Source of the DNA: Asterella californica
Lineage: Eukaryota > Streptophyta > Marchantiopsida > Marchantiales > Aytoniaceae
Reading direction: 5' to 3'
Length of the DNA: 64,000 bases
NCBI GenBank assembly: GCA_036924285.1
Contig: JAYKYS010000009.1
Coordinates: forward strand, 16,058,001 to 16,122,000
Part shown: positions 14,401 through 27,392 of the stretch, in pieces
How positions within the stretch are numbered: the first letter of the stretch is position 1
Layout: every line of letters begins with the position of its first letter
The notes under the pieces: generated by a model
The model's input: only the letters and a program-made list of their open reading frames with translations
What the model was told of the DNA's origin: nothing
Database searches by the model: none
Made by a program: the position numbers and the translations under genes

Positions 14401-17153
14401 GCTAACCACATAAGACGGCGTATACCGGCCTATACTGCCATATCACTTTCAGAGCACTAAAAGGATATTAGGTGTAGAGGTCATGTCAGAAGTTTATCGC
14501 AACGTGAGTATAAGCAATCACAAGAAGGCGCGAGAAACCGAGGAATACTCACTTCAGCGCGAACCGAACTTGATATCTTCCTTTGCATAACTTTATGTGC
14601 TCTTTGGTTGCAGAAATCAGAGATGGTACGAGCCAGAATGGTGGAAATTCGGCGACGAGAAATCGTATGTACATATTACTGACCGCAGAATAAGATATTG
14701 CTGTACTTCCTTGGCATATAAGGAGTTCATGTTTGGATCATGAGAAGTTCATCTGAGTTAGCATTCTTGGAATTTTTCCACTTCTCGGACAACCAAGGTA
14801 ATAGCTTAGGAGTCCATGGGCTCTGCGGTTAAAAGGTCTACAACTGTTAGAACCTCCGGACTGGAACTAGCAGTTACTGCAGTAGGTTTTCGCATATTCT
14901 TGGCTGTAACAGTTTGGGACGCCCGATGTTCCGGAATGTTGGTTCTCCTTTAGAAGAGAGTAGGAAGCACTACTGCCCGGCTTCCGTACGAGGTTAGCGT
15001 CTTGCGAGACAGATAAGTCACCTCTTCTTGTTGAGTCGGAGAAAAGTGGTGTGTACCTTACTAGTTATCATTTGCATGCCCGACGTGGGATAGCATGAAT
15101 CTTCAAGGGCCGCATTGAGAAGCCCAGGAAGTTGAATCCCTGCCTGCAGTTTTATGTGGCATGTTTCAGGACACCCCACCAAAGCCTCAGGAACCAAAGA
15201 GAACACACTTTCACCTCTGTTTTGCATTATGTGTAGAATGTTCTCCAATATTACGACCTGAATATGGTTCCAGAAACTAGCTTCGAGCCCGCTTCGAGAG
15301 CTTTTAACCACCACTTTCTGAACTCGCGCGTTGGGGCGTCTACACTCAAAAGTCAGAAGGACTTTAGTGCACGGCATTTCGTTTTTAACTGGCGATTTAC
15401 TTCTCTGGGTTTTAAATTCACTGCGTGTGGTTGGGTCTTGCATTTGCGCTTGTAACTAGTCTACCGGTATTTCTTTATAGATGCTATTTATCTTCTAGTG
15501 TTTGTTTCCAACCTAGTGGGCGACGGACGTAACTTCGCCCACCCTTATTGCTAGATTCAGCTAGAGGTTGTTGTCTTGGAACTTTTAAACTGCTCGAGAT
15601 TCCTCAACGGAGCCAACGGTTGAGACAGCAGTCAACGTGCAAATGGGGGCAATCAGGGTAGGAATGTTAACGTAGTATATGCCCACTTAGGCAGAGGAAC
15701 CCGAGGGTATAAGTCTTAGAACATGGAAGCTTCATTTCTCATCGTAGGAGGTTAATTCTTACATTTCTGCATGAACGTTGGTGATAAGTTTCGTTCTGCT
15801 GGGATTGTGACAGGTATTTTCGTCATGCTGCCGGTCAAATGTATGGCCTCTCGCGTGCTCTGGCCCAGTACATTGCTATCAACAGGTTGGAATCATAATA
15901 TGCCCGTACGCTTTAACTGTGCATCATGTCGTCCTTGAGAGTTGTCTTGACTGAACGTTATAGAGAAACTTGACTTGGTTAACTGCATCGCAAGATCAAA
16001 CTGACGGGCGTACCTTCTCAAATATTAGCTGTTTCTCCAGTAGTCAAGGAAGTATAGCAAGGTATCCTGGAAGGTGAAAGACTCAAATCTCGAAACAGGA
16101 TGCTTTCGTCCTAGTGGAGAGACGTTCTATCGGAGTAATATATACGTCTAACATCATAGGTGATAGGTGCTTAAGTGATAACAAGTCTAGCCAGATAACG
16201 AGCTTGGTGTCAAATTGTGTCTACCGCAGTGCTATTCTGCATGAGTACAGCAATGAGGATGTTTCTGTTGGTTCCTGGATGATTGGCCTGGAAGTTGATC
16301 ATGTTGATGAAAGACGCCTCTGCTGTGCGAGCTCAGTGGATGGTATGTTTCAAACCCAACGTCCTGAGGCCCTTGAGCCTCTTCGATTCTTTCAGGCACT
16401 ATAGATTCGAACAAAGTACTGATCGAATTTCTTGCTGCTCGGGTTCTTCTTCAACAACGGCCGTTTTGTTTGTGATGGGTTTTGTTTTTCGTCATGTTAA
16501 TCGTCCCACGAACCATTGCTGTTGCCTGTTTCAATTCTTGCCTCCCTTATAACGCATTGCTTCATATATAGGGGGTTTATTAGTATAGGCTGGAATTCTG
16601 GCCTTCGTTCAAATTTCTTGCACGCCGCGTCTCTCGGTGGTATGGAAGGTAGGGTTTTGTGCTCGAGCAGCCTTCGTCCTATGAAACGTATGCTGCTGGA
16701 ATCCGAACATCGCAGTGGGAACCTCGTTGTTTTGTTTGATGCACTGCACTCTAATACTTTTCTTCTTTGTTCTGAAACAATAGCAGGGGCAATATGTGCA
16801 ACCAGACCATGTATGTATAATTGTCCTTTATGCTGCGTTTAGTCGAGATGATGTTGCTGAGGCTGGATTACCCTTTTTTACAGATTTGTTATGACGATGT
16901 GCTTTCTGTCTTCGTGGGTGTATAGTAGGACCAGCTTTTACGAGATGTCCTGTCACATCCTCTTTCTCCTTTCTGAAGAGCCAGGTATAATGACGAGCTT
17001 CCCTATTTATTGCATCTCGTGGCTTCATGTACAGGATTGTGTGAGAAGTGGAGATACATTGGAGAAGCATGCATCGCTGTTTACGACTCAGAGTGTGGTG
17101 GTCTTTGCGACTCGGCCAAGAGAATGAGTTTAGTACAAGCCAAATGTTCTTGA
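11478..17153 (+). CDS. Plant-type beta-1,3-galactosyltransferase (GT31), 12 exons, 375 aa
   Basis: Golgi type II membrane enzyme predicted to transfer galactose from UDP-Gal in beta-1,3 linkage to glycoprotein glycans. Exons: 11478-11593, 11834-11897, 12034-12083, 12193-12386, 12615-12678, 12848-12920, 13055-13178, 13576-13663, 14614-14664, 15814-15885, 16230-16342, 17035-17153. All have GT-AG borders and matching phases and sum to 1128 nt with TGA at 17151. The start is the first ATG before a basic stretch and a single membrane anchor (about residues 20-38). A stem with [10 protein letters not shown] follows, then the galactosyltransferase fold: [11 protein letters not shown], the metal-binding KVDDDV (Asp 221-223), [41 protein letters not shown] and RRLCC. 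The C-terminus has the family's Cys-rich tail (LCEKW...[11 protein letters not shown]). The length is close to the usual 380-410 residues. I see no break, so it is probably functional. The exact acceptor is not predictable from sequence. Confidence 0.92.
14165..14178 (+). repeat. Pol III B-box-like word in intron 9
   Basis: GGGTTCGATCCCTGG sits in the intron between exons 8 and 9 of the galactosyltransferase gene. I find no convincing A box or tail around it, so this is at most a decayed SINE fragment. Confidence 0.25.
14305..14412. repeat. 54-bp tandem duplication within an intron
   Basis: Two adjacent copies (14305-14358, 14359-14412) both read GACGGATTACCTTAAGTATG, then GGTAGTTCATGGA, then TGCGCTGCTAACCACA. 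Only a few bases differ, so the duplication is recent. It lies in the intron upstream of exon 9. Confidence 0.95.
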
Positions 17154-20100
17154 TATATGGAGAAGCTTAAACTGAAGATCAATTGAATGAAAGGTACAGC
17201 AGCACCTGTTTGGATCATCGATCACACCTGAGTGCATGCAAGAGTACGTTTCTTGTGTCAGCACATGTTTCGCAAATCTCCTTTTACCCATCGCACATCA
17301 AATTCTCGAAATACCAACCGAGTACCTCGAGCTCCCGGCCCGAAGAAGTTAAGACTTAAGGACAAACCCTGGCAATAACCATCTATAACCGAAGTAGTTA
17401 AGTCATGTGTATCTCTAATCGGTAAGTCATTTGGCGGAATTGGTTGAGGACGATTCAAGTCCGCTGACCAGAACTTAACAATCTATCATGCATTTTGGTT
17501 GTGAAGGGTCTGATGTGAGGATTGCTTGTGACAGAAAGCTCTCAATTCAGAAATCACAAGCACACTGTTTTACATTCGAGTTACATTTGAATACAATACT
17601 GAAAAATTCTGTACGTGGGCGATGACTTCGCATGGTGGATTCATCCTTTCCTATACGGCCCACCAAAAGAGTTCGGTGTTTTCGTTTTGGTGTGTCAAGC
17701 CGTCGAGTATTGTTCACCACGCAACGACCCTGATGCGAGAACACGTCCCCATGTCACTGCGGGATTGAAATATTGACCTAAGTTTAAGTACGTTACTTGA
17801 TAAATTGATAAATTGATTGGTTTATTACTGATACATGTAGGAGAACAAACGAGATGGGATGAGCTCAAATTCCAGTACGAGCGTTCAACGATATTCAAAC
17901 TTGGCGCAAGACTCGCACCAACTTGTACATTACAGGTGCGAGTGTAATGTAAAGGTTACATGGGACGAAGGACGAAGGAGGGAAAAGTAACTCCGGAGGG
18001 CCATGGGACGCCGCCAAAGTGATTCGACAAACGAGTATCAAGTGGTACACAGGATAGTTTGAGCGAAGTGGGTGGCCGTAATTGTTGGAAGGCCCAGTCG
18101 AACTGATAACGGGTGCCGTAGATACGAACCACACGCTCGAGATTTAGGCGTTTGTCTTCTGTCGTTTGGCATGAGGACTCTGCTTGCATCTACGACTCTG
18201 CGACAAAGCTGAGCTCTACGAAGAAATTTGGAGTCTGGGCTCCCGTTAGATAACGCCTTCTATGCTCAAGGGAGCAGCCAGTTACTGTCCGTGCGATTGT
18301 CCAGATAGCGGGTCCGTCGTCCAAATCCAAGTTGCAGTTAAGCAGGGTGTCAGGAGATATCCTGCTTGCTTCACTTGTCGTTTTGCTCTTCCTCTTCAGC
18401 AAGGACATCCACTGTGCCCGATTTACCACTGTATCTGGACGGGAGACGGTGGAGGTTGAAGCAACAGCGGAAAGAAGTTCGATCAGGAAGGGTAGTTAAT
18501 CATGCACATTGCAAGTTTGAGGTTGACTCGAGCTGTCTAAGTTTTACACCCCTCGGGTGCATGTCATTTCTGGAGAGATCTCTGAACTTTACGGAGAGAT
18601 AGAAGTCCTCGTGTCTTTTCTTTGTCTTACTGGAACCTTTACACCTCATCCGTTCATCCCACGAGGCTATGTTTCAGATCCATGTTTTGGTAAAGTAACA
18701 AGCCTTCAAATGGAAACAAATCAATGATTGAGGTACCCGGAAGGTGGGGACACTAGCTATAGTTGTGGTGGGTTGAAAGGAATTATTGTGTAATGATGAG
18801 CAGAATGAGTAAATCTTTTTGAGATACAACCGGAGTTGCAGGCAAGGGCGGCGGCTGCTGTTGTTTCGGCTATGGGGTAGTGTACGTATCTAGCCGTCTC
18901 CCTCGCTTTCGCTCCCTGCCCTGCTCTTGTCCACATATCCTTGCGTCGGATATGTCTCCTTGCGGAGCTGTGTGAGCTTGCGATGTGCGTACATACACTT
19001 CAATGCAAGGGCCAGCACCTTCTCGTTGGAGCAAATCTCTGTTCATTGTTCATTGTTGACAACAGTGCAGACATATGTACCTCACTCACTTGGCCCTCCG
19101 GTACGTCACGTTTCTGTACCTCAGCAGTTACAATCTAAAGATGCATGCTGCAGTCACATCCAGCGTATGTTGTTGGTGATTGAGCTGACCCGATCTAACC
19201 CTGTCACCCTGTGTCTTGAATATCTCATGTTTATCATCCTGTCGTGAGCCAAGGTTATGCATATCTCCTATTTTGGGTTCAAATCTATGCACCTGTCCTT
19301 GAGCTTTTCAGGTGTCTTTTTATCCTATAGTTGGTTGATCTACAATATCTCTTAGCTTGCTCATATTTGCCTAAATTCTTTCTCCTTTGTCCGCATGTAT
19401 CGACCAAGTTCCAATCAACGGAGGAGAGCAGAAAGGAGACTTACCAGCATCCAGTGTGGAGAGCCGCTTTGAAAATATCTCTGGACGTTCATCCGCACAC
19501 TGAGGAAGGTTTCCATCAAGGGGAAAGTTCGGCTGGGACAGAATATATATATATATATGTGTGTGCCGAAGCTGCGTCGCTTATCAATTCCCAGTTGAAT
19601 GAAGTTAAAGCTCCAAAAATTACCGTCGCTATAAACGGCAAAATCTTGAGACCGGCGCATTCCGATGTCCATGCAAGCTCCTGCTCGCTTTCTAGTTTTG
19701 CTGCAACCTTTATCATGTCGCCGGGTATCATGTAGGTCGCTGATCTGTACCAGTTGTAGAGCAAAACAGACGGGACGTATGGAGGAGAAGTTCCGCAAAA
19801 CATGCAAACTTTGTGAGTCATGATCCGGCTATAAATGCAAGCTTTTTCTTCTCGATTCGCCTCTCTAACAAGTTGGAAAAGAGGAAAGTATTCGCGTTAC
19901 GATAGGATATGACAGAAAACAATAAAAGGGAGTATGACCGGGTGGGAGGACAAGTTATCCTGAAAATCGGGAAAGCGATCCGCAAACACGATCACGATAG
20001 CTGAGACCCTATTTAGAAAGTGAGAACGGCAGCTAGGGTATTTCAAGGACGGAAGAAAGAGAGCAGGAATGTATACAGATAGATGAAAGAGAATAAATAA

Positions 20101-22186
20101 TACTTGTTTTCGGCAAGGCGAGAGACATGGATTGGAAGTCAGCATACACATCAGGCCGGATGTGGAGTAAACCTAGCATTATTGTCATTCTTTCCAGTCC
20201 TCTCGTGGGTTGCTGTACGGGCTCGAAGAAACGATAAACTAACGGTTCGATTGATGGAGAACGGTGTGGTTCTTGTTCGTGTGAAGCTCAGCAACCCCTA
20301 CCTCTCTCTCTATACCGTGTCTCACATGTTCTGTGCGCATATTCTGAACTTCCTCTTTTCCCAAAAGGCTTGCTTCTTTTTAATTTTCTACTCCTAAACC
20401 ACTCCGCCACCACAGGGCCCGTATACCCTTATATTAGAGGAAAAGGAAGCAACCAAAAGGAGCGTAACGGATGTGTAATAATAGCAATGTATGGAAGTAA
20501 TAGTGTATGGAAGCAAGGTCTTGGATTGCATTGGAAGGTCATGCTATGTTAGGAGGTTCATGCTCCTCGTTCCTCCAACGTACTACTGCGGATTCAGTGC
20601 AGAACCACCCTCTCGTGGAACTCGTCCTTGGTACCCAATACTTGTTGCCCAAATACGCCCCTACCTCAGTTTACGGACTTTAGGTGTGCATGCATGAAAC
20701 ATCAATCTCGTAGATGTTGATTACTCAGAACCAAAAGGATTGGGAGTTATGAATCTCATTTCATCTCCTCGCCCACTCCAACAACATAGGGTTGACTTTG
20801 GGATGAGATCACAACGAAAACTATTTGTTCCAGATTCGTTCGTACTCTCCAACCTACCACTGAAATGTACTTTAAGATTACGGTACCTGGTGCCTAAATG
20901 TGGCACATCTAGCACAACTGTATCGAACAGCAGCAACTGTTTCGATCAAATAGTACTACTACAAACTGGTGCCCAGCGGCCCAGCCCAGAAGCAGACCTG
21001 TACAGATTTCCTTCAAAGCTGTTCTAGATAGTTGCCATGCACCGTCGCATACATAACTTACTCTTTTCAAATAGGACTGGAGTAGGACTCTTTCTGAGTC
21101 ACGCAAAGGTTTGGACGTACTGATCCGTAAGCAGAAGTTGCACCCATCCTCCGTGCACACACATCAACCAGACAGAGGTATATTATGGTATCTTTGCTGG
21201 CGATATTACTTTCTGGTCTGTATGAGGTTGAAACGCACGACCAAAGTTTAAAAGTTTTGCTTGCATAAGAAATCGGCGGTCTGCATCCCATGATCTGGTT
21301 CCCATCTATTACGCCACCAGGATAATATAAGCAACAAGCGAGAGAGAGATAGCTGAACTCACCAGATTGACTTTCAGGGCACCCTTTTGCCTGAGAGAGA
21401 CAATCTTCTTGTTATCTTACTGGACGGTGGAGATCCCGTCCTTGTCTGATTCGCTGAAGTCGTGACCGCATTCTTGGCTAAGGGCGGCAGATTGCGTGCG
21501 TAATCTACTTCTTCTGGACATCCCCAATAAACCAAGGAACGGCACTCACTGACCGTACGCTATTTGACGAGAGGAACACACCAGCAACAGATAGATGGAA
21601 GACCGAGATGTTTTTAGGCAGGACCGTGGAAATGAAGGTCTTGTGTGTGAAGTATGTCTCATGGCTCTGGTCTGTACAACAAAGGCGTGGACATTCGAAC
21701 TGTTTGTGGTCGACAACATGGAGACAGATCGAAGAAAAGGAAGGCCTATCGCTCACGGTGGCATTCGACATGGATGGAACATGGACTTCTCATGTCTGAA
21801 GGTACGTCTGCTTGCACATGAGCCCTCCCTCCACCTGGATCACATCGCAGCATCAGACTTGCACCCGAGAAATATATCGTTTAAAACTCGTACACTTAAA
21901 GGCATCCATCCAGAAACATCTTTCTGTCAGCCGCAGGCAACACCTGCTACTGCATGAGATCACAAGCATGTGTTTGAAAACTTCACCTCCATCCCCCTCT
22001 CTTCTTGAATGCGTTCCTTCTTCGAATCTTCTTCAGACTTCATGGCAACCAAATCCTCCGGACCCTCCTCATTTTATCAAAGTCGAAAGTTGCTCGCTCG
22101 CTGAGCCTCGCTCTATCTCGCGCTCATGTTTCGTCTTCTTGCTACTAAATTATGGTACAAGAAGGAACTCAACAGATTCTTGGTGT
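17154..22186. other. Gene-free stretch downstream of the galactosyltransferase gene
   Basis: I see no exon series, RNA gene or intact mobile element on either strand. Open frames are short, overlap in several frames and show no domain. A short (AT)n tract lies near 19544-19558. The 3' UTR of the upstream gene must end early in this stretch, but I cannot place the polyadenylation site. Confidence 0.45.
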
Positions 22187-22310
22187 AGTTCCGAAGAAAG
22201 AGCACCCTCTTTCTTTGTGTTTTCTTGTTTTCTTGATAATAGTTAAAGAAAGAGCACAACTTCTTTGTGTTTTCTTCATACCGGTTAAAGAAAGAGCAGC
22301 TTCTTCCTAT
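22187..22310. repeat. Imperfect tandem repeat with AAAGAAAGAGCA core
   Basis: The core GAAAGAGCA followed by CTTCTTTGTGTTTTCTT recurs at about 22191, 22242 and (without the second half) 22284. The spacing is about 51 and 42 bp. Confidence 0.75.
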
Positions 22311-22814
22311 CAAGAGCGTCGGAACTGACGGAATATTTCTGGAAGCATCTGTGCGTTTCGAGTATTGCTATATACGGTACAGGAACAAGTACAGTACGCT
22401 TACGGACAGACAGAGAGAGTGCTACACGACCGAGAGAGGCCAGACCAGGCACACTGCACGGATGTCTGTCATACTTCTGTCTGTTTGGTCCCCGCCCTGC
22501 CCAGCACCGCAGCGAGCCCGCCACCACATTGACCACATCTGCTGCTGCGGTATTCACCGAACTTAATAAACATCAAGGCACGAGTTTAGTATCAATATTA
22601 GCCGTTTCTGATTTGTCCGCAGACTACGTGCCGTGTCACTACCAGTTGTGTGGTACGAAAGTCCAAGGGAGGTGTCCGTTGCACCTGGATGAGGCTGGAT
22701 CCTCAGGCTCTTCAAGGCATCGATTCAAGCTGCGACTGCGCACGAGCAAAACCAGTCCTCGTGTGACTCGACTAAATTGTCCACCTTAGGTTAGCGGGAC
22801 GGCTTGTACCTCAG

Positions 22815-23763
22815 TTGCTTGGTCGGCCCATGCGCCAAAGTAAATCCTTGACAGGGCCCCGCGCCAAAACCGATCATTGGTCAGGCTCATAACTGGCTAT
22901 CGTATGTACTGTATCACACGTCACAGTGAACATACACGTGGACTGTACACGTAGTGAATATAATCTGACTTGGCGTAAGTGACATGCTCTGAGCGTGATG
23001 CACTGATATCACGTGGATGTCATCGTGGACTGGTCCAGTCGCACTGAGTGCGTTGCGATAAGGACACCGCACTCACTGAGTGCGATCAGGTCGCACTGCA
23101 CTCAGTGCGATGAGGACACCGCACTGAAATTTACAGAAATATAACTTAGGGGTTTGTCTTTTACATAAAAATAATTTAGGGGTACCTTTAATTTACAAAA
23201 ATATAATTTCGAGATACCTCTCTTATGGATTGCGAGTATTCTGTCTAAATAACAACAAATTGTTATTATCAGTTTCACACGTGCGAAAAAGTGAAGGTTT
23301 TCGCTCGGAGAACACAAATCATGAGGGCGATTTCGCACGTGCGAAATTCACACGTGCGAATAACAATAAGTTATTATTTATTTTCTCTATTAAATAACAA
23401 CATGTTGTTAATAACCATGGGAATGGAATATTGCAACGGGAGGAGGATCATCGCACTCAGTGCGGTGTCCTCATCGCACTGAGTGCGATGATCCTCCTCC
23501 CGTGAGTCCTCCTCCCGCACGTGACTGAGTGCGATGATCCTCCTCCTGCAGTGAGTCCTCATCGCACTCAGTGCGATGAGACCGTGGACGATACAGGCCG
23601 TGCGATCAAGTCGTGGATGATACAATCATCCTCCATGTTGGATCGATAAACCGTCTAGTCAACTATCTACATACGATAGCCAGTCATGGGTCTGACCAAA
23701 GACCGGTTTTGGCGCGGGGGCCCTGTCAAGGATCTACTTTGGCGCATGGGCCCGACCAAGCAA
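22815..23763. mobile_element. Foldback / MITE-like element with ~95-bp terminal inverted repeats
   Basis: The left end (22815-22908, TTGCTTGGTCGGCCCATGCG...) is the reverse complement of the right end (23668-23763) over about 95 bp with few differences. Inside is a second inverted pair: the block around 23098-23128 matches the reverse complement of 23452-23490. There are also many copies of the near-palindrome GCACTCAGTGC. The core is AT-rich and has no coding sequence. I cannot find a clear target site duplication, so the superfamily stays open (a non-autonomous DNA transposon is likely). Confidence 0.85.
23031..23600. repeat. Cluster of GCACT(C/G)AGTGC palindromes
   Basis: The 11-base near-palindrome GCACTCAGTGC, or its complement form GCACTGAGTGC, is repeated at least seven times. 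It lies in two groups, 23031-23125 and 23450-23580, on either side of the AT-rich centre of the foldback element. It is often joined to GATGAGGACACC or GATGATCCTCCTCC. Confidence 0.85.
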
Positions 23764-24940
23764 ATAATTGTTTATTCCGTACGCTGGAGTGGGATGCGAA
23801 CCAGGGTTCGGAGTGCGAATAGCCACAGAGTTTCGACAGGCATCTTTTGTTGCCATCCAGGGACGCAAAGATTTAGAGAACAAATATAAATGAATAAATG
23901 AATAAGCGAATAATCGCACCACAATTTTATCAAGTTGGACAATAGTGCGTGTCCAAGCTTCTCGTGCCCGACATAAGATTCTCGATTGTCCTGAAGAAAA
24001 AAGTCCCTAGTTTATAGAAGTACAGCTTTGTCTAAAGAATGTTTATGTAAACTGATATAATGATTTTACTTCTCAAAATATTAAATTAAAATTTTGAAAT
24101 TTGAAATTTTTATTGATTAAAATTCATGACCAAATCAAATAAAAAATCGGTAAAAAACACACCGATTTTCTTTACAAGCACTTTCAGATCGAGAGATGAC
24201 GTGCGGGGAGGGGAGGAGAAGGAACATAGTGTAGTTTGAGAAGGTGGAGTCGTTGAGGTGGGTTAGTGTAGATTTGTTTAGATATTCTGTTTTTTTTTTT
24301 TTTTTTTTCATCTTCTTTTAGTTCTAGAATTGATATATTTTGTGAAAAATGAGTAAGTATTAAATACTTTTGGGTTCTTTAGGACTACAAAATCTTTTGT
24401 TTATGATTTTGAAAGAGTTTGAAGGCTTTCTTGTTACATATAGTGTGTTCTTTTATTCTTAGAGTTGAGGGTTTTTTATTTGAGAGTGTAGATTTGAGAT
24501 GTTTTTATTACGAGTATCGTTTGGTTGGATATCGTCTCTTTTCTAGTTATGGATACTCTCTCTTTCATGAGATCGAGACTGATTCGAGACACACCATATC
24601 TGATGCGCGATCAGTTATTTATCCCGCAAGGAGTAAAGTCTCATGTGAGAAAGATGCACAAGAGCTATGATTGGATCACATGAGATGTCCAAGTCAGCCG
24701 AGAGCGGAGGTCTGAGAGTGATCATAATGACGTGCAGTCATTATGACACTGTTAGCTCTTCTTCATGGAGTTCCTCTTGAGTCGTGAGAGTGATCAAGAG
24801 TCCACACTGACACTATTCTGTGATGGTTCGAGACAAGTTCTTTTTATCTGCGTTTGTTTCATCGGCTATCTCGTGCTCTCCATGACGAGGTGAGACAAGC
24901 ATTCCGTCTACCTCTCCACAAGTTGACACGAAACATCAAG
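23764..24940. other. AT-rich stretch with poly-T tract, no gene seen
   Basis: A run of about 20 T is at 24290-24309. No coding sequence is supported before the reverse-transcriptase relic begins near 24950. Confidence 0.5.
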
Positions 24941-24949
24941 GACGAGGCG

Positions 24950-26800
24950 GCATGATTATTGTTCCTCTTATTATCTCGTTGATACCTCCGTTATACTCGA
25001 GGTGACAGAATGAAACATCGGGAGGTGACGGCCCATCTTCAGAGATTCCGTGCTGATGATTAGATGACCTTACAGGAGGAATCAGTACGTGTTGCATGAG
25101 GTAGGATTGAGTCTGTCTCAACATGTGATGTCTCATCTTCCGTTCGCGTACAATGTTATAGGATGTTAGGTCAGGTTGGAGAGTATAGTAGAGCTGCTAG
25201 AGCATTGCATTCTTTGTCAGTGGCATGTCTTATTGAGGAGACGATCACTTTGTTGTATTTTCTTCATCCTTCATCGAATGATCTTCCAACACATGAGGTT
25301 CAAGATTATAAGCATGAGGAGTCATTATGTCTTGATAGATATTTGTTTATCCAGACCTTGTGTAGAGCTCCACATCTATCTTTTGGAGGTCTGTCTGAGA
25401 TGATCTACTAGCACCTACTGGATTATTTCCAGACATACGATCTCTCTAGTGGTTTCATGGAACTTTTTTAGATAGCGGCAGTAGTAGCTCAGAGACATAT
25501 TCCACATTCTATAGCTCAAGTACTGGGGACAGCTAGACTTTTGGTCATGATGAAAGATGACGGCGAGATTCAATTAATATTCATCGATGAGATTTTTTTA
25601 CGACTTATTAGTCGTCTCATTATTTTTCAACTTCGAGATACTTTTCAAGATCATATTTGTTCACATCAGTTTGGAGTTGCAATGCCTGGAAGTTATAAGT
25701 CTATATCTTTCGGCATTATGGCTCTCTTGGACATCCATCTCGATTAGATTGTCTTATAAGTGGACAAATGTTTTTAATAGCGTTCCTTGCGCTTCCATCT
25801 TAAGGGAGCTTATGGATGACGGTGGATCTCAGACGAGTCTTCTTTGTTTCTTTCATGCGATCGTTCTATGGTTCTTCCTCCCCTCTTTATTACCAGCACG
25901 GTCCTTCGATAGAGGAGGTTACAGTCCTTGTTGCTCCATGTTGTGTCTTTCTATCTCTAGCTTATGCATGTATATCGTAGGTCTGGCGGACCAAGTCTGT
26001 GATATCTTTGATCATCTCGTCTCTCAGTTGACCTTGGTAGGGTTAAGAGTGAAGGTGTCAAAGTGCGGAGCTCCTATAGATATGCTATCAAACCTCCAGC
26101 TCCCGAGATTTGTTACACCTAGAGATGGTTTGCGTATCCTCATAGTACCCGTGGGTACATAAGTCTTCATCTCTCGATTCTTAGATGTTGTTCAGGCAGA
26201 GGACATCTTGCATATCGAGGATCTCTCTAGGTTAGAGGATCCGTAAGTTGTCTTTGGTATCCTTTTCTCTTTCATTGCACGTCGTCCGGGTTACTTATTC
26301 TACACAGTACCTTCATCTCTTATCTTCATCTCGCGTCTTATAGAGTGTGCTAGAAGGATCATGAGGGTTTTTGACGATATCTTAGGACTGATGACATTTG
26401 AGTGCGTGATAGGACTTCTCGCACGTAGGCATATATCATTAGGAGACTACTCCGGTAATCTTTTTGAGTAGTTGGGTTGTCTTAGCTCCTTGGCTCTGTT
26501 GTCATTTGTTCGTGCGAGATAGATATATTCTGAAGAGCTATGTGACAGAGGTGTCTCCGTGAGGTAAAAGATAGTTTGACTCTTGAGACACATTCTCGAT
26601 TTGGTACTTTAGCTATCGATGGATCCAGACACCGCTTCCAGCAAGTTCTTCATGCGCTCTTAGTTGATCCTTCCATCTGACGAGATATTTTCTCGAAGAG
26701 TTTGGACTAGGACGCATGCTCTTGACTCATAGCTCGACTTTGCATTAGAGCGTTTTGACTCGCACCAATTATTTTTTCTACAGCGATGAGGTTCTTTCTA
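24950..26800 (+). pseudogene. Relic of a non-LTR-type reverse transcriptase
   Basis: Broken by many stops and frame changes, but pieces occur in the order of one protein. They are: GEYSRAARALHS at 25180-25230; RLLVMMKDDGE, FLRLISR and LRDTFQDH...HQFGVAMPG at 25530-25690; ISFGIMALLDIHLD at 25700-25745; a FNSV...REL block at 25770-25810; a YYQHGPSIEEVT-like block near 25890-25930; and FDHLVSQLTLVGLRVKVSKC, then FVTPRDGLRIL.VPVG, at 26010-26160. RRPGYLFYTVP and an FDDILG block follow near 26280-26400. This order resembles reverse transcriptases of non-LTR elements known from plants and protists, from memory of the family and not a search. The catalytic YxDD box is not readable. It is certainly non-functional. 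Confidence 0.65.
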
Positions 26801-26987
26801 GGCTTGGTCTAGTCTGTTGCTTCGACACTATCCACCTGCAAGTATAATGTCTCACTCAATAGCTCGTGTCGACATTTTGCTCGTTGTCCTCACAGTGGAG
26901 AGCGTTGTCGTAGTGCATGACGTTCAAGGTGCTGAAATGGAACTTCAGAAGACACTCAACCTGCATTTGTTCGGGAAGCTGCGCCCT

Positions 26988-27036
26988 AGCTTATCAAGCT
27001 GGGCAGGAGCTAAGCTGGGGCCATGCTTGATAAGCT
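26988..27036. repeat. Hairpin with 12-bp perfect stem
   Basis: AGCTTATCAAGC at 26988-26999 pairs with GCTTGATAAGCT at 27025-27036 around a 25-nt loop that itself contains GCTAAGCTGGGGC. Similar CAGCTTAAGCTGGG words recur at 27945-28015. Confidence 0.8.
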
Positions 27037-27392
27037 GCCCCCTAGCTTAGACTGAAATATCACCTTGAAAGAGGTCGAAGAGCATCAGAATGCAGAGCTC
27101 GGCGAGGAGAGCGACTTTGTGCTTCCAGTTTCGACAGAAAGTGTTTTAAGTAGTAGTTAGTACGGGGTTTAGACTGAGAAATGCATGAAAGAGGGAAATC
27201 TGTCGATTTTAGCTCGTGGTTCAAACTCAGAATCTGATAGCGTGAGCGTGTAGGTGTTCACAAGTACTATAATTTTGACTCTTTATTCATTAAAAACGGA
27301 GTTGTATAGTGAAGTTAGAGTAGGAAAGACTAGTAAAGACTTTACAGGTAAACTTCTTTGTAAAAGCATGTGTACAGAAAATTTAACTGTTA

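Noticed and set aside
16784..16810. Alternative last-but-one exon of the galactosyltransferase gene (ATAGCAG|GGGCAATATG)
   Set aside because: It can be read in phase as a short Cys-containing peptide, but it leads to no continuation. The exon at 17035-17153 alone completes the conserved Cys-rich tail in frame.
21595..22246. Two overlapping frames of 120 and 144 codons on the + strand
   Set aside because: They overlap each other in different frames, have no recognisable domain and no flanking splice pattern with supporting neighbours.
23031..23600. CRISPR-like array
   Set aside because: The repeated GCACTCAGTGC words are palindromes in inverted arrangement inside a transposon-like foldback, without regular spacers; the setting is eukaryotic.
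25587..26162. Intact 191-residue membrane protein
   Set aside because: The apparent hydrophobic frame is an out-of-frame reading across a decayed reverse transcriptase. Its C-terminal part is the only in-frame piece.
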